From contig NZ_JARQWR010000002.1 in assembly GCF_030766725.1 (NCBI RefSeq), positions 364,541 to 428,540 of the forward strand: a stretch of 64,000 nt of DNA, read 5' to 3'. Under the pieces are notes generated by a model, which ran no database searches, had not been told where the DNA came from, and worked only from the letters and a program-made list of their open reading frames with translations. This stretch comes from Flavobacterium aerium. Its GTDB lineage: Bacteria; Bacteroidota; Bacteroidia; Flavobacteriales; Flavobacteriaceae. Positions 1 to 9,094 of the stretch are shown in pieces. Positions within the stretch are counted from its first letter, which is position 1. Each line of letters starts with the position of its first letter. Both the position numbers and the translations under genes were made by a program.

Positions 1-957
1 AAAACATATTTAGTGAATACTGAAGCCTCATTAGATGTAATCAATACCTATGGAAGCATAAATATTTCTGTTTGGAATGAAAACAAAACTTCTATTGAAG
101 TGACAATTAAAGTAAGCGGAAACAATAAGGATGAAGTAGAGCAAAAATTTGAATCAATTTCTGTCTTAATGGGTGGAGATAAGAACAATATTACTGCCAA
201 AACTGTTTTTGGAAGAGATACAAGATCAAGGTCTAGTATGAATATTGAAGTAAATTACGCCATAAAAATTCCGAAAAATGGAAATGTAAAATTGAATAAT
301 AAATATGGAGGAATTATCATTGATAAATTATGGGGAAAATCAGATATCGTATGTCGTTATGGACCATTATCCATCAATGAACTTCAAAATGATATGAATG
401 CCATTTCATTAGAATACTCCAATAACTCTAGTTTTGGATATATTAAAGGAGGTAATTTAGTCGCAAAGTATTCTGATTTTATTATCACAAAAGCAGATAA
501 GTTAGTCTTAAAAAGTGATTATACTTCGGGTGTTATTAGTAATGTTTCAAACCTAAATTATACCGCTGAATATGGTAAAATTAAAGTTGATAATGCAGAT
601 CAGGTTGATGGTTCTGGGGACTATCTAACAATTGTATTAGGAGATATTTCAAAACAATTGAATTTGACTACAAGCTATAGCCGAGTAAGTGTAAACGAAA
701 TGGGACCTAAAGCAAAAGATGTGAAAATTGCTGCAAAATACACTAATATTAAGATTGGTCATAATCCAAATTACGCCTTTGACTTTGAATTTAATTTGAA
801 ATATGGGAATTTAAAAAGTAATTCAAATCTCGAAATTCAAACTAAAAAAGAAGTCAATAATAAAACATCGTATTACAAAGGATACTATAAATCCAGTGGA
901 GTAAATTCCATGAATATTGATACAGAATATGGCAATATTAATATTACTAAGAATTAA
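1..957 (+). CDS. DUF4097-like adhesin/beta-helix protein, 5' partial
   Basis: The reading frame is open back to base 1, so the true start lies upstream of the window; a GTG at base 13 is only an internal codon. The 318 visible residues are rich in short beta-strand repeats containing NTYGSI, NKYGG, AEYGKI and TEYGNI, the YG-repeat style of DUF4097 'putative adhesin' proteins, and suggest a right-handed beta-helix in the envelope. The next gene, another beta-helix type protein, starts 22 nt after the stop, so the two are probably co-transcribed. Exact role unknown. Confidence 0.7.
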   Translation, partial: KTYLVNTEASLDVINTYGSINISVWNENKTSIEVTIKVSGNNKDEVEQKFESISVLMGGDKNNITAKTVFGRDTRSRSSMNIEVNYAIKIPKNGNVKLNNKYGGIIIDKLWGKSDIVCRYGPLSINELQNDMNAISLEYSNNSSFGYIKGGNLVAKYSDFIITKADKLVLKSDYTSGVISNVSNLNYTAEYGKIKVDNADQVDGSGDYLTIVLGDISKQLNLTTSYSRVSVNEMGPKAKDVKIAAKYTNIKIGHNPNYAFDFEFNLKYGNLKSNSNLEIQTKKEVNNKTSYYKGYYKSSGVNSMNIDTEYGNINITKN

Positions 958-979
958 TACAAATCAAACTATATTATTT

Positions 980-1699
980 ATGAAAAAAATTGCATTCTCC
1001 CTGTTTACTCTACTCCTTGTTACCACTGTAAGTGCTCAAAAAAATGAAGTCATTAATGGTAATGGAAAAAACGGAAAAGTAGATCGTAAAACTGCTGCTT
1101 ATGATAAAGTAAAAGTAGTAGGCTTCTTTGATATTGATTTAGTTTCTGGAACTGAAGGAAACCTAACGTTAGAAGGAGATCAAAACATATTGGATTATAT
1201 CGTTACTGAGGTTACAAATAATACACTTACTATTTCTACTCAAAAAGGAATATCCTTACGTACAGGCAAAAATAAATTACTAATTACTGTTCCTGTTGAA
1301 ACATTAGATGAAATCTCATTAGTGGGTTCTGGGGATATTAATAGTAAAAGCACCATTAAAGGAGCTAATATGGATGTAATCCTTGCTGGATCTGGTGATA
1401 TCAATTTATCTTTAGATAATACCAAAACAAATGTTAGCATAACAGGATCTGGCGATATACGATTAAAGGGTAAAACAACCGATTTTATTGGAAACGTTTC
1501 TGGTTCAGGCGATTTGTCATGCAGTGATTTTAAAGCACAAAACGTAGAGGTCTCAATTTCAGGATCTGGAGATGCAAAAGTATACGCTAGTAATGCACTT
1601 AAAGCTCGCGTAAGTGGTTCTGGGGATATTCAATACAGTGGAAATCCAGCTAAACAAGATACTAAAACTTCTGGTTCAGGGAGTATTTCAAAAAATTAA
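980..1699 (+). CDS. Head GIN domain (DUF2807) exported protein
   Basis: This 239-aa protein starts at ATG 980, because a clean signal peptide (MKKIAFSLFTLLLVTTVSAQ) begins there; an in-frame upstream ATG at 917 lies inside the previous gene. The mature part carries at least six GSGD turns (VGSGD, AGSGD, TGSGD, SGSGD three times, then a final SGSGS), the hallmark of the DUF2807 'head GIN' beta-helix family. It is probably periplasmic or surface-exposed. These proteins are common and poorly characterised in Bacteroidota. It is likely in an operon with the upstream DUF4097-like gene. Confidence 0.8.
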   Translation: MKKIAFSLFTLLLVTTVSAQKNEVINGNGKNGKVDRKTAAYDKVKVVGFFDIDLVSGTEGNLTLEGDQNILDYIVTEVTNNTLTISTQKGISLRTGKNKLLITVPVETLDEISLVGSGDINSKSTIKGANMDVILAGSGDINLSLDNTKTNVSITGSGDIRLKGKTTDFIGNVSGSGDLSCSDFKAQNVEVSISGSGDAKVYASNALKARVSGSGDIQYSGNPAKQDTKTSGSGSISKN

Positions 1700-1737
1700 T
1701 TCAAACTAAATTGTAGTTAGGTAGGGTATTATTTTGT

Positions 1738-3057
1738 CTATTTTTCAGATAAAATAATACCTTTTTTTGGCACTCTAAGTAAAAGTAAAACCCCTACTAT
1801 AAAGAAAACGACTAAGAATAATATCGCATTTTGTACTTTTCCCGTAACATCAGAAATGTAACCATAAATAAACATACCAATTACAATTCCTATTTTTTCT
1901 GAAACATCATAAAAACTGAAAAAAGAAGTGGTATCTAATGTTTCTGGTAATAATTTAGAATACGTTGAACGGGATAGAGATTGTATACCTCCCATAACCA
2001 ACCCTACAAAACTAGCTGCTACATAAAACTCTTGTGGTGTTACTACAAAATAGGCATAAATACAGATTAAAATCCACATAATGTTAATGACAATAAGGGT
2101 ATAAATATTCCCAAATTTTGCGGAAGCTTTAGAAGTTAAATAAGCTCCTACAACAGCTATAATTTGAATTAATAGTATACTTACAATTAATCCCATAACT
2201 CGTTTGTCATCATCTCCCCAGTCTACTTCTTTTTCTCCAAAATAACCCGCAGCAATCATTACGGTTTGCACCGCCATACTGTAAACAAAAAAAGCACCCA
2301 AATAACGTCTCAGGCTTTTAATTTCTTTCAGTTGAAGCCAAACTTTATTTAATTCTTTGTAACCATTTAAAAATAAGTCTTTATGCATTTTTTTACCATT
2401 CTTATAGTTTGGTAAATAATAATAAGTGTATTGACTGAAACCGAGCCACCAGATTCCTACTAATAGAAATGAAAACTGCATGGCTACTACTTTATCTGGA
2501 AAACCAAATAAATCAAATTTAAGCACCATAACTAAATTAATTACCAATAAGGCTACACTCCCGATATAACCTAAGCTATACCCTTTTGCACTCAATTTAT
2601 CTTGTTGTTCTGGATAAGCAATATCTGGCAAATAGGAATTATAAAAAACTAAGCTTCCCCAAAAACCAATTAAGGCGAGCATGTAAACGAGTAAACTAAA
2701 AACTAAATGATCTAAAGAGAAAAAAAACAATCCCATACAGGAAAGTGAACCCATGTAGCAGAAGAATTTGAGAAACCACTTTTTATTCCCCATATAATCG
2801 GCAATTCCCGATAAAATAGGTGAAATAAGTGCTACTATAAAAAAACCTATTGCGGTTACATAACTGATTAAAGATTCACTTCGAACCAAATGTCCAAAAA
2901 TCCAAATTTCTTCGATTCCTTTTATACGAAATAAAGCACCGTAGTATAAAGGAAAAATTGAAGATGAAATTACAAGTGCATAAACTGAATTTGCCCAATC
3001 ATAAAATGCCCAGGCATTTAATAACTTTTTATCTCCTTTTTGCAATGCTGTATTCAT
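1738..3057 (-). CDS. MFS transporter, UMF1/Atg22-like
   Basis: The 439-aa integral membrane protein has about twelve hydrophobic segments. The N-terminus (NAWAFYDWANSVYALVI) is the signature of the UMF1/Atg22-type major facilitator family. The SRSTYSKLLPE motif in the second half is also typical. The substrate cannot be read from sequence; Atg22 relatives export amino acids from vacuoles, but the bacterial role is unsettled. It is read convergently with the DUF2807 gene and has a terminator-separated M48 protease gene upstream on the same strand. Confidence 0.8.
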   Translation of the reverse strand: MNTALQKGDKKLLNAWAFYDWANSVYALVISSSIFPLYYGALFRIKGIEEIWIFGHLVRSESLISYVTAIGFFIVALISPILSGIADYMGNKKWFLKFFCYMGSLSCMGLFFFSLDHLVFSLLVYMLALIGFWGSLVFYNSYLPDIAYPEQQDKLSAKGYSLGYIGSVALLVINLVMVLKFDLFGFPDKVVAMQFSFLLVGIWWLGFSQYTYYYLPNYKNGKKMHKDLFLNGYKELNKVWLQLKEIKSLRRYLGAFFVYSMAVQTVMIAAGYFGEKEVDWGDDDKRVMGLIVSILLIQIIAVVGAYLTSKASAKFGNIYTLIVINIMWILICIYAYFVVTPQEFYVAASFVGLVMGGIQSLSRSTYSKLLPETLDTTSFFSFYDVSEKIGIVIGMFIYGYISDVTGKVQNAILFLVVFFIVGVLLLLRVPKKGIILSEK

Positions 3058-3079
3058 AAGATATTTAAATTTTAGACTT

Positions 3080-3107
3080 AAAAAAAGCTGCTCATTTTGA
3101 GCAGCTC
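3080..3107 (-). terminator. Rho-independent terminator of the M48 protease gene
   Basis: A 9-bp inverted repeat, AGCTGCTCA/TGAGCAGCT with a 3-nt loop, is followed on the minus strand by a T run. It lies 17 nt past the M48 stop codon and upstream of the MFS start. Confidence 0.85.
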
Positions 3108-3122
3108 GAAGATAAATATTAT

Positions 3123-3938
3123 TTATTTAAATGCAATACCATACTTTGCGGCTTCCGCCTTCGCTTGTGGTATTAACTTCTTTAGATTTTCTATTCTAGT
3201 TTGATTGGATGGATGTGTGCTTAAAAACTCGGGTTGTCCTGCTCCTCCAGATTTAGCCATTCTTTCCCAAAAAGGTACTGCATTATCAGGATTATAACCT
3301 GCAATAGCCATTAAAGTTAATCCTATCATGTCAGCTTCGCTTTCATGGCTTCTACTAAAAGGTAATAAGGCACCGTATTGAGTTCCAACACCATAGGCTT
3401 GCATATATAAATTTTGTGCTTGAGTACTCTTACCTCCTACTGCTGCAGAAAGACCTACAGCACCCAATTGTTGTAATTGAGAAGCGCTCATACGTTGTGC
3501 ACCATGATTTACTAAAGCATGGGCAACTTCATGTCCCATTACAGTAGCCATACCTGCATCATCTTTACATATTGGTAATATTCCCGTAAAGAATACAATT
3601 TTTCCACCTGGCATACACCAAGCATTTACGGCTTTATCATCCACCAATTTATACTCCCATTTATAATCATTTAAGTAACCTGAATACCCGTGTGCATTCA
3701 AATATTTTTCTGCTGCACTTTTTATTTTGATTCCAACAGTTTCTACTCTTTTAGCATCAGTCGTATTGGTAACAACCTTATTTTCAGTGATAAATTGATC
3801 ATATTGCTGGAAAGCCATTGGAAACAATTCACTGTTTGATACAAAATTCAAATTGCTTTTACCTGTGAATGGATTTTTCGAACAAGAAAAAGCTAAAACC
3901 AAAAGGGCTGATAAAACTAAAAAACTACGACTCTTCAT
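3123..3938 (-). CDS. M48 family metalloprotease, lipoprotein
   Basis: This 271-aa zinc protease has the motif GHEVAHALVNHG (HExxH) and a downstream SHESEAD stretch supplying the third ligand. I place the start at 3938 (MKSRSFLVLSALLVLAFSC), because this gives a signal peptide with lipobox LAFS-C; an in-frame ATG at 3962 adds eight residues before it. M48 lipoproteins of the LoiP/YcaL type degrade misfolded outer-membrane or periplasmic proteins. Monocistronic, with its own terminator downstream. Confidence 0.85.
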   Translation of the reverse strand: MKSRSFLVLSALLVLAFSCSKNPFTGKSNLNFVSNSELFPMAFQQYDQFITENKVVTNTTDAKRVETVGIKIKSAAEKYLNAHGYSGYLNDYKWEYKLVDDKAVNAWCMPGGKIVFFTGILPICKDDAGMATVMGHEVAHALVNHGAQRMSASQLQQLGAVGLSAAVGGKSTQAQNLYMQAYGVGTQYGALLPFSRSHESEADMIGLTLMAIAGYNPDNAVPFWERMAKSGGAGQPEFLSTHPSNQTRIENLKKLIPQAKAEAAKYGIAFK

Positions 3939-4167
3939 ATTATACACTCTATTTTTAAACAAAAATATAAAGATTTAACGATTAGACTACAAAAATAATA
4001 TTTATTTTATGTGTAGAATATGTTAAAATAACATTGACTATACATAAAACGTAATTTATGATAATCGCTTATAATCCATTATTATTTTTAAGTATAATTT
4101 ATGACGTATTTGTGGCATTAAATTCACATAAAGACTAACTTGCAGTATCTATTTTATTTTAATCCAA

Positions 4168-5031
4168 ATGAGTAAAGAAAAGCCAAAGCATCAACAATCT
4201 ATTGAAATCCCCAAACCCATCTTATTCACAGCCAAAGTTGCTCAATTCATTTCTAAAAAGGCCGCGACTAATTTTGCTATGAAGCTGTTTATGACACCTA
4301 TGAAGCATAGAATGCCTAGTAGAGAATTAGAAATGGATACTAAAAGTGAGCAGGTATTAGTAACGATTCCAGCAATAAAAAAAGATGTAATGGTTTATCA
4401 TTATGGCAAAAGTGATAAGAAGATTTTATTAGTGCATGGCTGGTCAGGACGTGGAACTCAATTGGTGAAAATTGCCGATGAATTTTTAAAATTAGGGTAT
4501 TCAACCGTTAGTTTTGATGCTCCTGCTCATGGAAAGTCTTCAGGTAAAACAAGTCATATGAGAGAATTTGTGCAAACAATTCTTCATTTACAACAATTAT
4601 ATGGACCGTTTGAATATGCTGTTGGGCATTCTTTAGGAGGAATGGCTTTATTAAATGCTGTAAAAAGAGGATTAGTTCTCCATAAACTTGTCGTAATAGG
4701 TAGTGGTGATGTTGTAGAAGATATACTAAATGATTTTGTACTAAAATTACAAATGAAACTTACGATTGCGGCTGAGATGAAAGTACAATTAGAAAAACGC
4801 TTAGGTGAAACCCTGAACAGTTATTCTGCGTATATAGCTTCAGAGGAAGTCCCTATTCCAGTATTAGTTATTCATGACGAAGATGATCATGATGTTCCTG
4901 TTTCGGCAGCACATCATATTTATGAACACCTGAAGGATGGACAATTAATGATTACTAAAAGTTTAGGACATCGAAAGATACTGGGTGACTCCAAAGTTAT
5001 TGAACGTATTGTAAAATTCATTAAAAATTAA
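4168..5031 (+). CDS. Alpha/beta hydrolase
   Basis: The 287-aa protein has an alpha/beta-hydrolase core. The oxyanion-hole region is [10 protein letters not shown], the nucleophile elbow is GHSLGG, the probable acid is in [10 protein letters not shown], and the catalytic His is in SLGHRKIL. No signal peptide is seen, so it is likely cytoplasmic. The substrate is unknown. It ends 4 nt before the first msrB gene, so the three genes 4168-5925 look like one transcript. Confidence 0.8.
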   Translation: MSKEKPKHQQSIEIPKPILFTAKVAQFISKKAATNFAMKLFMTPMKHRMPSRELEMDTKSEQVLVTIPAIKKDVMVYHYGKSDKKILLVHGWSGRGTQLVKIADEFLKLGYSTVSFDAPAHGKSSGKTSHMREFVQTILHLQQLYGPFEYAVGHSLGGMALLNAVKRGLVLHKLVVIGSGDVVEDILNDFVLKLQMKLTIAAEMKVQLEKRLGETLNSYSAYIASEEVPIPVLVIHDEDDHDVPVSAAHHIYEHLKDGQLMITKSLGHRKILGDSKVIERIVKFIKN

Positions 5032-5035
5032 AGTC

Positions 5036-5503
5036 ATGAAAAATTTCATTTTATTATTCCTATTATTTGGATTATTATCCTGTCAAGGACAAGATAAAAA
5101 TCAATCCGTTTTTAAAGTTCAGAAAACTGATGCTCAATGGAAAAAAGAGCTGACTAAAGAACAGTATGAAATCCTTCGAAAAAAAGGAACAGAAAGAGCT
5201 TTTACAGGAGAATACTGGAACACTTTTGACAAAGGTAAATATGTATGTGCTGCCTGTGGAAATGTAATATTTAATTCAGATTCCAAATTTCATTCAGATT
5301 GTGGTTGGCCTTCTTTTGATAAAGCTATAAAAGGATCTGTTATTTATAAAGAAGATAATGGCTTTGGAATGAACCGTGCCGAAGTATTATGCGCCAATTG
5401 TGGAAGTCACTTAGGGCATGTTTTTGACGATGGACCAGTAGATACTACCGGAAAACGTTTTTGTACAAATTCGGCCTCCATCAAATTTATACCAGCCAAA
5501 TAA
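5036..5503 (+). CDS. msrB: Peptide-methionine (R)-S-oxide reductase MsrB, lipoprotein form
   Basis: MsrB reduces methionine-R-sulfoxide in oxidised proteins. The 155-aa protein has the two zinc CxxC pairs (CAACG and CANCG), the DCGWPSFD motif and the active-site [11 protein letters not shown] near the C-terminus. The N-terminus (FLLFGLLSC) is a lipoprotein signal with the Cys at residue 16, so this copy should act in the envelope. It is followed 26 nt later by a second, cytoplasmic msrB. Confidence 0.93.
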   Translation: MKNFILLFLLFGLLSCQGQDKNQSVFKVQKTDAQWKKELTKEQYEILRKKGTERAFTGEYWNTFDKGKYVCAACGNVIFNSDSKFHSDCGWPSFDKAIKGSVIYKEDNGFGMNRAEVLCANCGSHLGHVFDDGPVDTTGKRFCTNSASIKFIPAK

Positions 5504-5529
5504 TCTATACTAATTCTAAAATCGAACGT

Positions 5530-5925
5530 ATGAAATATCCAATTGAAAAAACGGAAGAGCAATGGAAACAAGAGCTTGGATTAGAACGTTATAAAATTTT
5601 ACGTCAAAAAGGCACTGAATTTCCGCATAGTGGTAAATATAATCTTCATTATGAAAAAGGTACCTATTGCTGTGGCGCTTGCGGTGAACCTTTATTTGAA
5701 AGTAATTCAAAATTTGATGCCCATTGTGGTTGGCCTTCTTTTGACGAATCTATTCCAGGTAAAGTAGAATACATTAAAGACACGTCACATGGTATGAGTC
5801 GTACAGAAATACTATGTGCAACTTGTGGAAGCCATTTAGGACATGTTTTTGACGATGGACCTACTGCTTCGGGACAGCGTTACTGTGTGAACTCTTTATC
5901 GGTTGATTTTAAGGAAGATAAATAA
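5530..5925 (+). CDS. msrB: Peptide-methionine (R)-S-oxide reductase MsrB, cytoplasmic form
   Basis: The second MsrB has 131 aa with zinc motifs CGACG and CATCG, HCGWPSFDE and active site RYCVNSLSVDF. The start is set at ATG 5530 (MKYPIEKTEEQWK), since the extension back to 5461 overlaps the previous gene. It has no signal peptide and should repair cytoplasmic proteins. The tandem pair probably arose by duplication with divergent localisation. Confidence 0.93.
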   Translation: MKYPIEKTEEQWKQELGLERYKILRQKGTEFPHSGKYNLHYEKGTYCCGACGEPLFESNSKFDAHCGWPSFDESIPGKVEYIKDTSHGMSRTEILCATCGSHLGHVFDDGPTASGQRYCVNSLSVDFKEDK

Positions 5926-5972
5926 AATTTAGTACATTACGCACTATTGTTGAATTGCAAACAGAATACATT

Positions 5973-6521
5973 ATGATACAGCTTGAAACCGAACGATTAG
6001 TGCTTAGAGATCTATCAATAAAAGATAATGAAGTGATTCATCAACTACTTTCTAATCCTGAAACCAATGAATTCAGTACTTTAGAAGTTCCTAAAAATGT
6101 TACTGCAACAAAGAAAATTGTAAGTCAATGGATTGAAGAACAGGAAAAAACAGATAGAACCTCCCATATATTTGCTATAATTAATCAAGAAACCAATGAA
6201 TTTATTGGTCTGATATCCATTCAATTAAATCAATCTAAATTTAATGCGGGTGAAATTTGGTATAAACTACATCCCTATTTTTGGAAAGAAGGTTACGCTA
6301 CAGAATCTGTAAATGCAATACTTAATTTTGGGTTCCATACGTTGAATTTGCATCGTATTGAATCTAAATGTGCTATAAATAATACGGATTCCATTAAAGT
6401 ATTAAAAAAATCAGGTTTCGTTCAGGAAGGTTGCAAAAGAAAAGCCCTTCCCCTTAAAATGGGATGGACTGATTGTTATTTTTTTGGTATTTTGGACGAA
6501 GATTTCAAAAAGAAATTTTAA
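5973..6521 (+). CDS. GNAT N-acetyltransferase, RimJ/RimL type
   Basis: The 182-aa protein begins MIQLETERLVLRDL, the standard start of RimJ/RimL-like acetyltransferases. It contains IWYKLHPYFWKEGYATE (acetyl-CoA loop region) and HRIESKCAINNTDSIKVLKKSGF. The ATG at 5973 is preferred over the upstream TTG. Such enzymes acetylate ribosomal protein N-termini or small amines; the actual substrate is unknown. Confidence 0.85.
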   Translation: MIQLETERLVLRDLSIKDNEVIHQLLSNPETNEFSTLEVPKNVTATKKIVSQWIEEQEKTDRTSHIFAIINQETNEFIGLISIQLNQSKFNAGEIWYKLHPYFWKEGYATESVNAILNFGFHTLNLHRIESKCAINNTDSIKVLKKSGFVQEGCKRKALPLKMGWTDCYFFGILDEDFKKKF

Positions 6522-6549
6522 ATATCATTCCCAAATTCATAGTAGCAGT

Positions 6550-7131
6550 ATGTATGAATCACTCCGTAAAAATATAGAAAAGCATATCATCATTACAAAT
6601 GATGAATTCGAACAATTTACAGCTCCTTTCTATGTAAGTAAAATAAAGAAAGGACAGTTTTTACTTCGAGAAGGTGAGATTTGTAAATTCGAAGGTTATG
6701 TAACAAAAGGCTGCTTTAAAGTCTATTATACGAGTGAAAATGGCACTTCTAATGTGTTATACTTTGCAATCGAAGATTGGTGGATTGCAGATATTGATAG
6801 TTTTACCAATCAAATTCCTTCTATATTAAATATTCAAGCCCTTGAAGATAGTGAAGTCCTTCTCATCACTAAACCTTTTAAAGAAGCACTTTATGAGCAA
6901 TTACCTTTTGTAGAAAAGTTATTTCGCATCATGACACAAAAGAGTTTAGTAGCACTACAACGCAGAATGATTTCTTCTCTTAATAAAACCGCAGACCAAC
7001 GTTATATAGAATTTATTACTAAATATCCTGAATTAGAACAGCGCCTTTCGCAACAGCATATTGCCTCCTATTTGGGCATAACACATGAATTTTTAAGTAA
7101 AATTCGGAAAAAACTAGTTTCTCCTCATTAA
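6550..7131 (+). CDS. Crp/Fnr family transcriptional regulator
   Basis: The 193-aa protein has an N-terminal cyclic-nucleotide-binding-like jelly roll (about residues 20-120, with KGQFLLREGEICKFEGYVTKG) and a C-terminal winged helix with the recognition segment QQHIASYLGITHEFLSKIRKKL. The start at 6550 (MYESLRKN) is taken because the earlier frame overlaps the GNAT gene. It is probably a local regulator: a perfect palindrome and a -7 box lie just downstream, before the DsbA-like gene. Confidence 0.85.
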   Translation: MYESLRKNIEKHIIITNDEFEQFTAPFYVSKIKKGQFLLREGEICKFEGYVTKGCFKVYYTSENGTSNVLYFAIEDWWIADIDSFTNQIPSILNIQALEDSEVLLITKPFKEALYEQLPFVEKLFRIMTQKSLVALQRRMISSLNKTADQRYIEFITKYPELEQRLSQQHIASYLGITHEFLSKIRKKLVSPH

Positions 7132-7138
7132 TACTTTT

Positions 7139-7152
7139 TTGAACTAGTTCAA
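7139..7152. promoter_or_regulatory. 14-bp perfect palindrome, candidate operator
   Basis: TTGAACTAGTTCAA is a perfect two-fold symmetric site between the Crp/Fnr gene and the DsbA-like gene. It lies 22 nt upstream of the candidate -7 box, near the -33 region. It is a plausible binding site for the neighbouring Crp/Fnr-type dimer; this is inference. Confidence 0.45.
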
Positions 7153-7174
7153 CTTTTTCGAAATATAACTGATT

Positions 7175-7182
7175 TACATTTG
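7175..7182 (+). promoter_or_regulatory. Candidate Bacteroidota -7 promoter element
   Basis: TACATTTG matches the flavobacterial -7 consensus TAnnTTTG, 54 nt before the DsbA-like start codon. No clear TTG -33 element is seen at the usual distance. Confidence 0.45.
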
Positions 7183-7236
7183 TACTGTAATAATAAAAGT
7201 GACAGTTTTGCAATTAATCACTAAAAAAGAAAGCAA

Positions 7237-7854
7237 ATGAAACTAATTTATATCATGGATCCACTGTGTGGGTGGTGCTACGGTAATAGTACAAATACTT
7301 TGAAAATTTTCAATGAATATAAGGACAAAATAGATTTTGAAGTATTACCAGGTGGAATGTGGATTGATGAAAATACGCGTAATCAGTCGAAACAAATGGC
7401 TAGTTATTTTCAGAAACACGATTTACAAATTGAAGAACTAACCGGGACAAAATTTGGAGATGCCTATTTTGAATTCATTCAGAATGACAAGATTGTATTG
7501 GATAGTGAAATTCCATCAAGAGCAATTATAGCTGTTCAGGAATTGTGGAAAGAAAAAACAATACCTTTTACTGTGGCGATACAAAAAGCGCGTTATTTTT
7601 CAGGAAAGGATTTAAATCTTGAAGAAACCTATATTGAGATAATCAAAGAATTAAATCTTGATCAAGATTTGTTTTTAAAACTGTTTAATTCTAAAGAAAT
7701 AAAGACAAAAACACGATTGACATTTGTTCGTGCTAAAAATTATGCAGTCTCCTTCCCTACACTATTGTTAGAAGCCAACGACGATTTATATCTTATCGAA
7801 CAAGGATACTCAACATACGAAACAATAACTTCAAAAATCAACACAATACTCTAA
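7237..7854 (+). CDS. DsbA family thiol-disulfide oxidoreductase-like protein
   Basis: The 205-aa protein has an N-terminal thioredoxin active site CGWC in MDPLCGWCYGNS and an alpha-helical insertion typical of DsbA/FrnE-like proteins. The cis-proline region is probably in VSFPTLLLEA. No signal peptide is seen, so it likely acts in the cytoplasm like FrnE rather than as a periplasmic DsbA. It is the first gene of a probable operon 7237-9613; the next gene starts 2 nt after its stop. Confidence 0.85.
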   Translation: MKLIYIMDPLCGWCYGNSTNTLKIFNEYKDKIDFEVLPGGMWIDENTRNQSKQMASYFQKHDLQIEELTGTKFGDAYFEFIQNDKIVLDSEIPSRAIIAVQELWKEKTIPFTVAIQKARYFSGKDLNLEETYIEIIKELNLDQDLFLKLFNSKEIKTKTRLTFVRAKNYAVSFPTLLLEANDDLYLIEQGYSTYETITSKINTIL

Positions 7855-7856
7855 TT

Positions 7857-8675
7857 ATGGAAAAATTTCAAACAAAACCATTATCATTAACGGTTTATAA
7901 TGCAGATGAGAATAGCTTTGGTGTAGCCTCAGTATTAGTTTCAGGTGAAAATGAAACAATACTCATTGATGCTCAATTTACATTAAGTGATGCGCAAAAA
8001 TTAGTCGATGAAATTAAAGCCAGTGGGAAAAAATTAACTGCTATATATGTAAGTCATGGCGATCCTGATTATTACTTTGGTTTGGAAGTTATAAAGCGAA
8101 ACTTTCCAGAAGTAACTGTTTATGCTACTTCTTATACTGTAGAGCATATCAAGAAAACGTCACAGAAGAAATTGGATGTTTGGGGGCCAAAATTAAATGA
8201 AAATGGAACAAAAAATATTGTGCTACCACAAGTTTTACCTGCAAATTATTTAGAGTTAGAAGGTCATAAAATTGAAATAATGGGATTAGAAGGAGATTTT
8301 CCTGAAAGAACATATGTTTGGATTCCAAGTAGTAAGGCCATTCTTGGTGGCGTGAATGTATTTGGTAATCTACACTTATGGACAGCAGATGGAGCTTCAA
8401 TTGAAGATCGTAAAAAATGGACCAATTCTCTAAACCAAATGTTGGATTTAAAACCTCAAATTGTAGTTCCTGGACATTTTAAAAAAGGAACTGTATTGGA
8501 CACAACAGCAATCGAATTCAGTAAGAATTATTTGGCTTCATTTGAAACAGAATTAGCTAAAGCAGACTCCTCTACAGCCCTGAGTGATGTAATGAAAAAA
8601 CAATTTCCAAATTTAGGGATGACATTTTCAGTAGAATTGGGTGCAAAAGTCAACAAAGGTGAAATTAAATGGTAA
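7857..8675 (+). CDS. MBL-fold metallohydrolase-like protein with altered metal motif
   Basis: The 272-aa protein has a metallo-beta-lactamase fold: ETILIDAQF early strand, a motif-2 equivalent at VSHGDPDYYFG and VPGHFKKG later. In the canonical HxHxDH motif the second His is replaced by Asp and the last His by Tyr, so metal binding must differ. Relatives with SHPDPDHY-like motifs exist, but the Tyr is odd. The substrate is unknown. It sits between the DsbA-like and NTF2-like genes in the same operon. Confidence 0.75.
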   Translation: MEKFQTKPLSLTVYNADENSFGVASVLVSGENETILIDAQFTLSDAQKLVDEIKASGKKLTAIYVSHGDPDYYFGLEVIKRNFPEVTVYATSYTVEHIKKTSQKKLDVWGPKLNENGTKNIVLPQVLPANYLELEGHKIEIMGLEGDFPERTYVWIPSSKAILGGVNVFGNLHLWTADGASIEDRKKWTNSLNQMLDLKPQIVVPGHFKKGTVLDTTAIEFSKNYLASFETELAKADSSTALSDVMKKQFPNLGMTFSVELGAKVNKGEIKW

Positions 8676-8679
8676 TCCT

Positions 8680-9072
8680 ATGACATATCTTGAAATAGTA
8701 AAAAGCACTTATGAAGGTGGAAGTTCCGAACAAAATGGAATTAATACTGCAAAAGCATTAGCTCCAAATGCTGAATGGACAGAAGCCGTAGGTTTCCCTT
8801 ATGCTGGAACATATATTGGTTATGATGAAATATTTAAAAATGTTTTTTATAAACTTGGAACGGAATGGACAAACTATAAACTTAGTATAGAAGATTACGT
8901 TGCCTCTGGAAATAAAGTAGTTGCCTACGGAACTTATTCGGGAATTTATAATAAAACAGGTAAATTCATGAGTGCTAGAGTAGCACATTTATGGGAATTT
9001 AAGAATGATAAAGCAATACGCTTTGAGCAATTTGTCGATAGCAAAACGGTAGTTGATGCAATGCAAAAATAA
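8680..9072 (+). CDS. SnoaL/NTF2-like protein
   Basis: The 130-aa protein begins at ATG 8680 (MTYLEIVKSTYEGG) and has the cone-like NTF2/SnoaL pattern: N-terminal helix, WTEAVGFPYAGTYIGYDEI, then beta strands with HLWEFKNDKAIRFEQFVDS. Such folds act as small ligand-binding enzymes or polyketide-type cyclases; no specific reaction can be assigned. Start and previous stop are 4 nt apart, which indicates co-transcription. Confidence 0.75.
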   Translation: MTYLEIVKSTYEGGSSEQNGINTAKALAPNAEWTEAVGFPYAGTYIGYDEIFKNVFYKLGTEWTNYKLSIEDYVASGNKVVAYGTYSGIYNKTGKFMSARVAHLWEFKNDKAIRFEQFVDSKTVVDAMQK

Positions 9073-9094
9073 TTAACCTCTTAAAAAACAAAAT

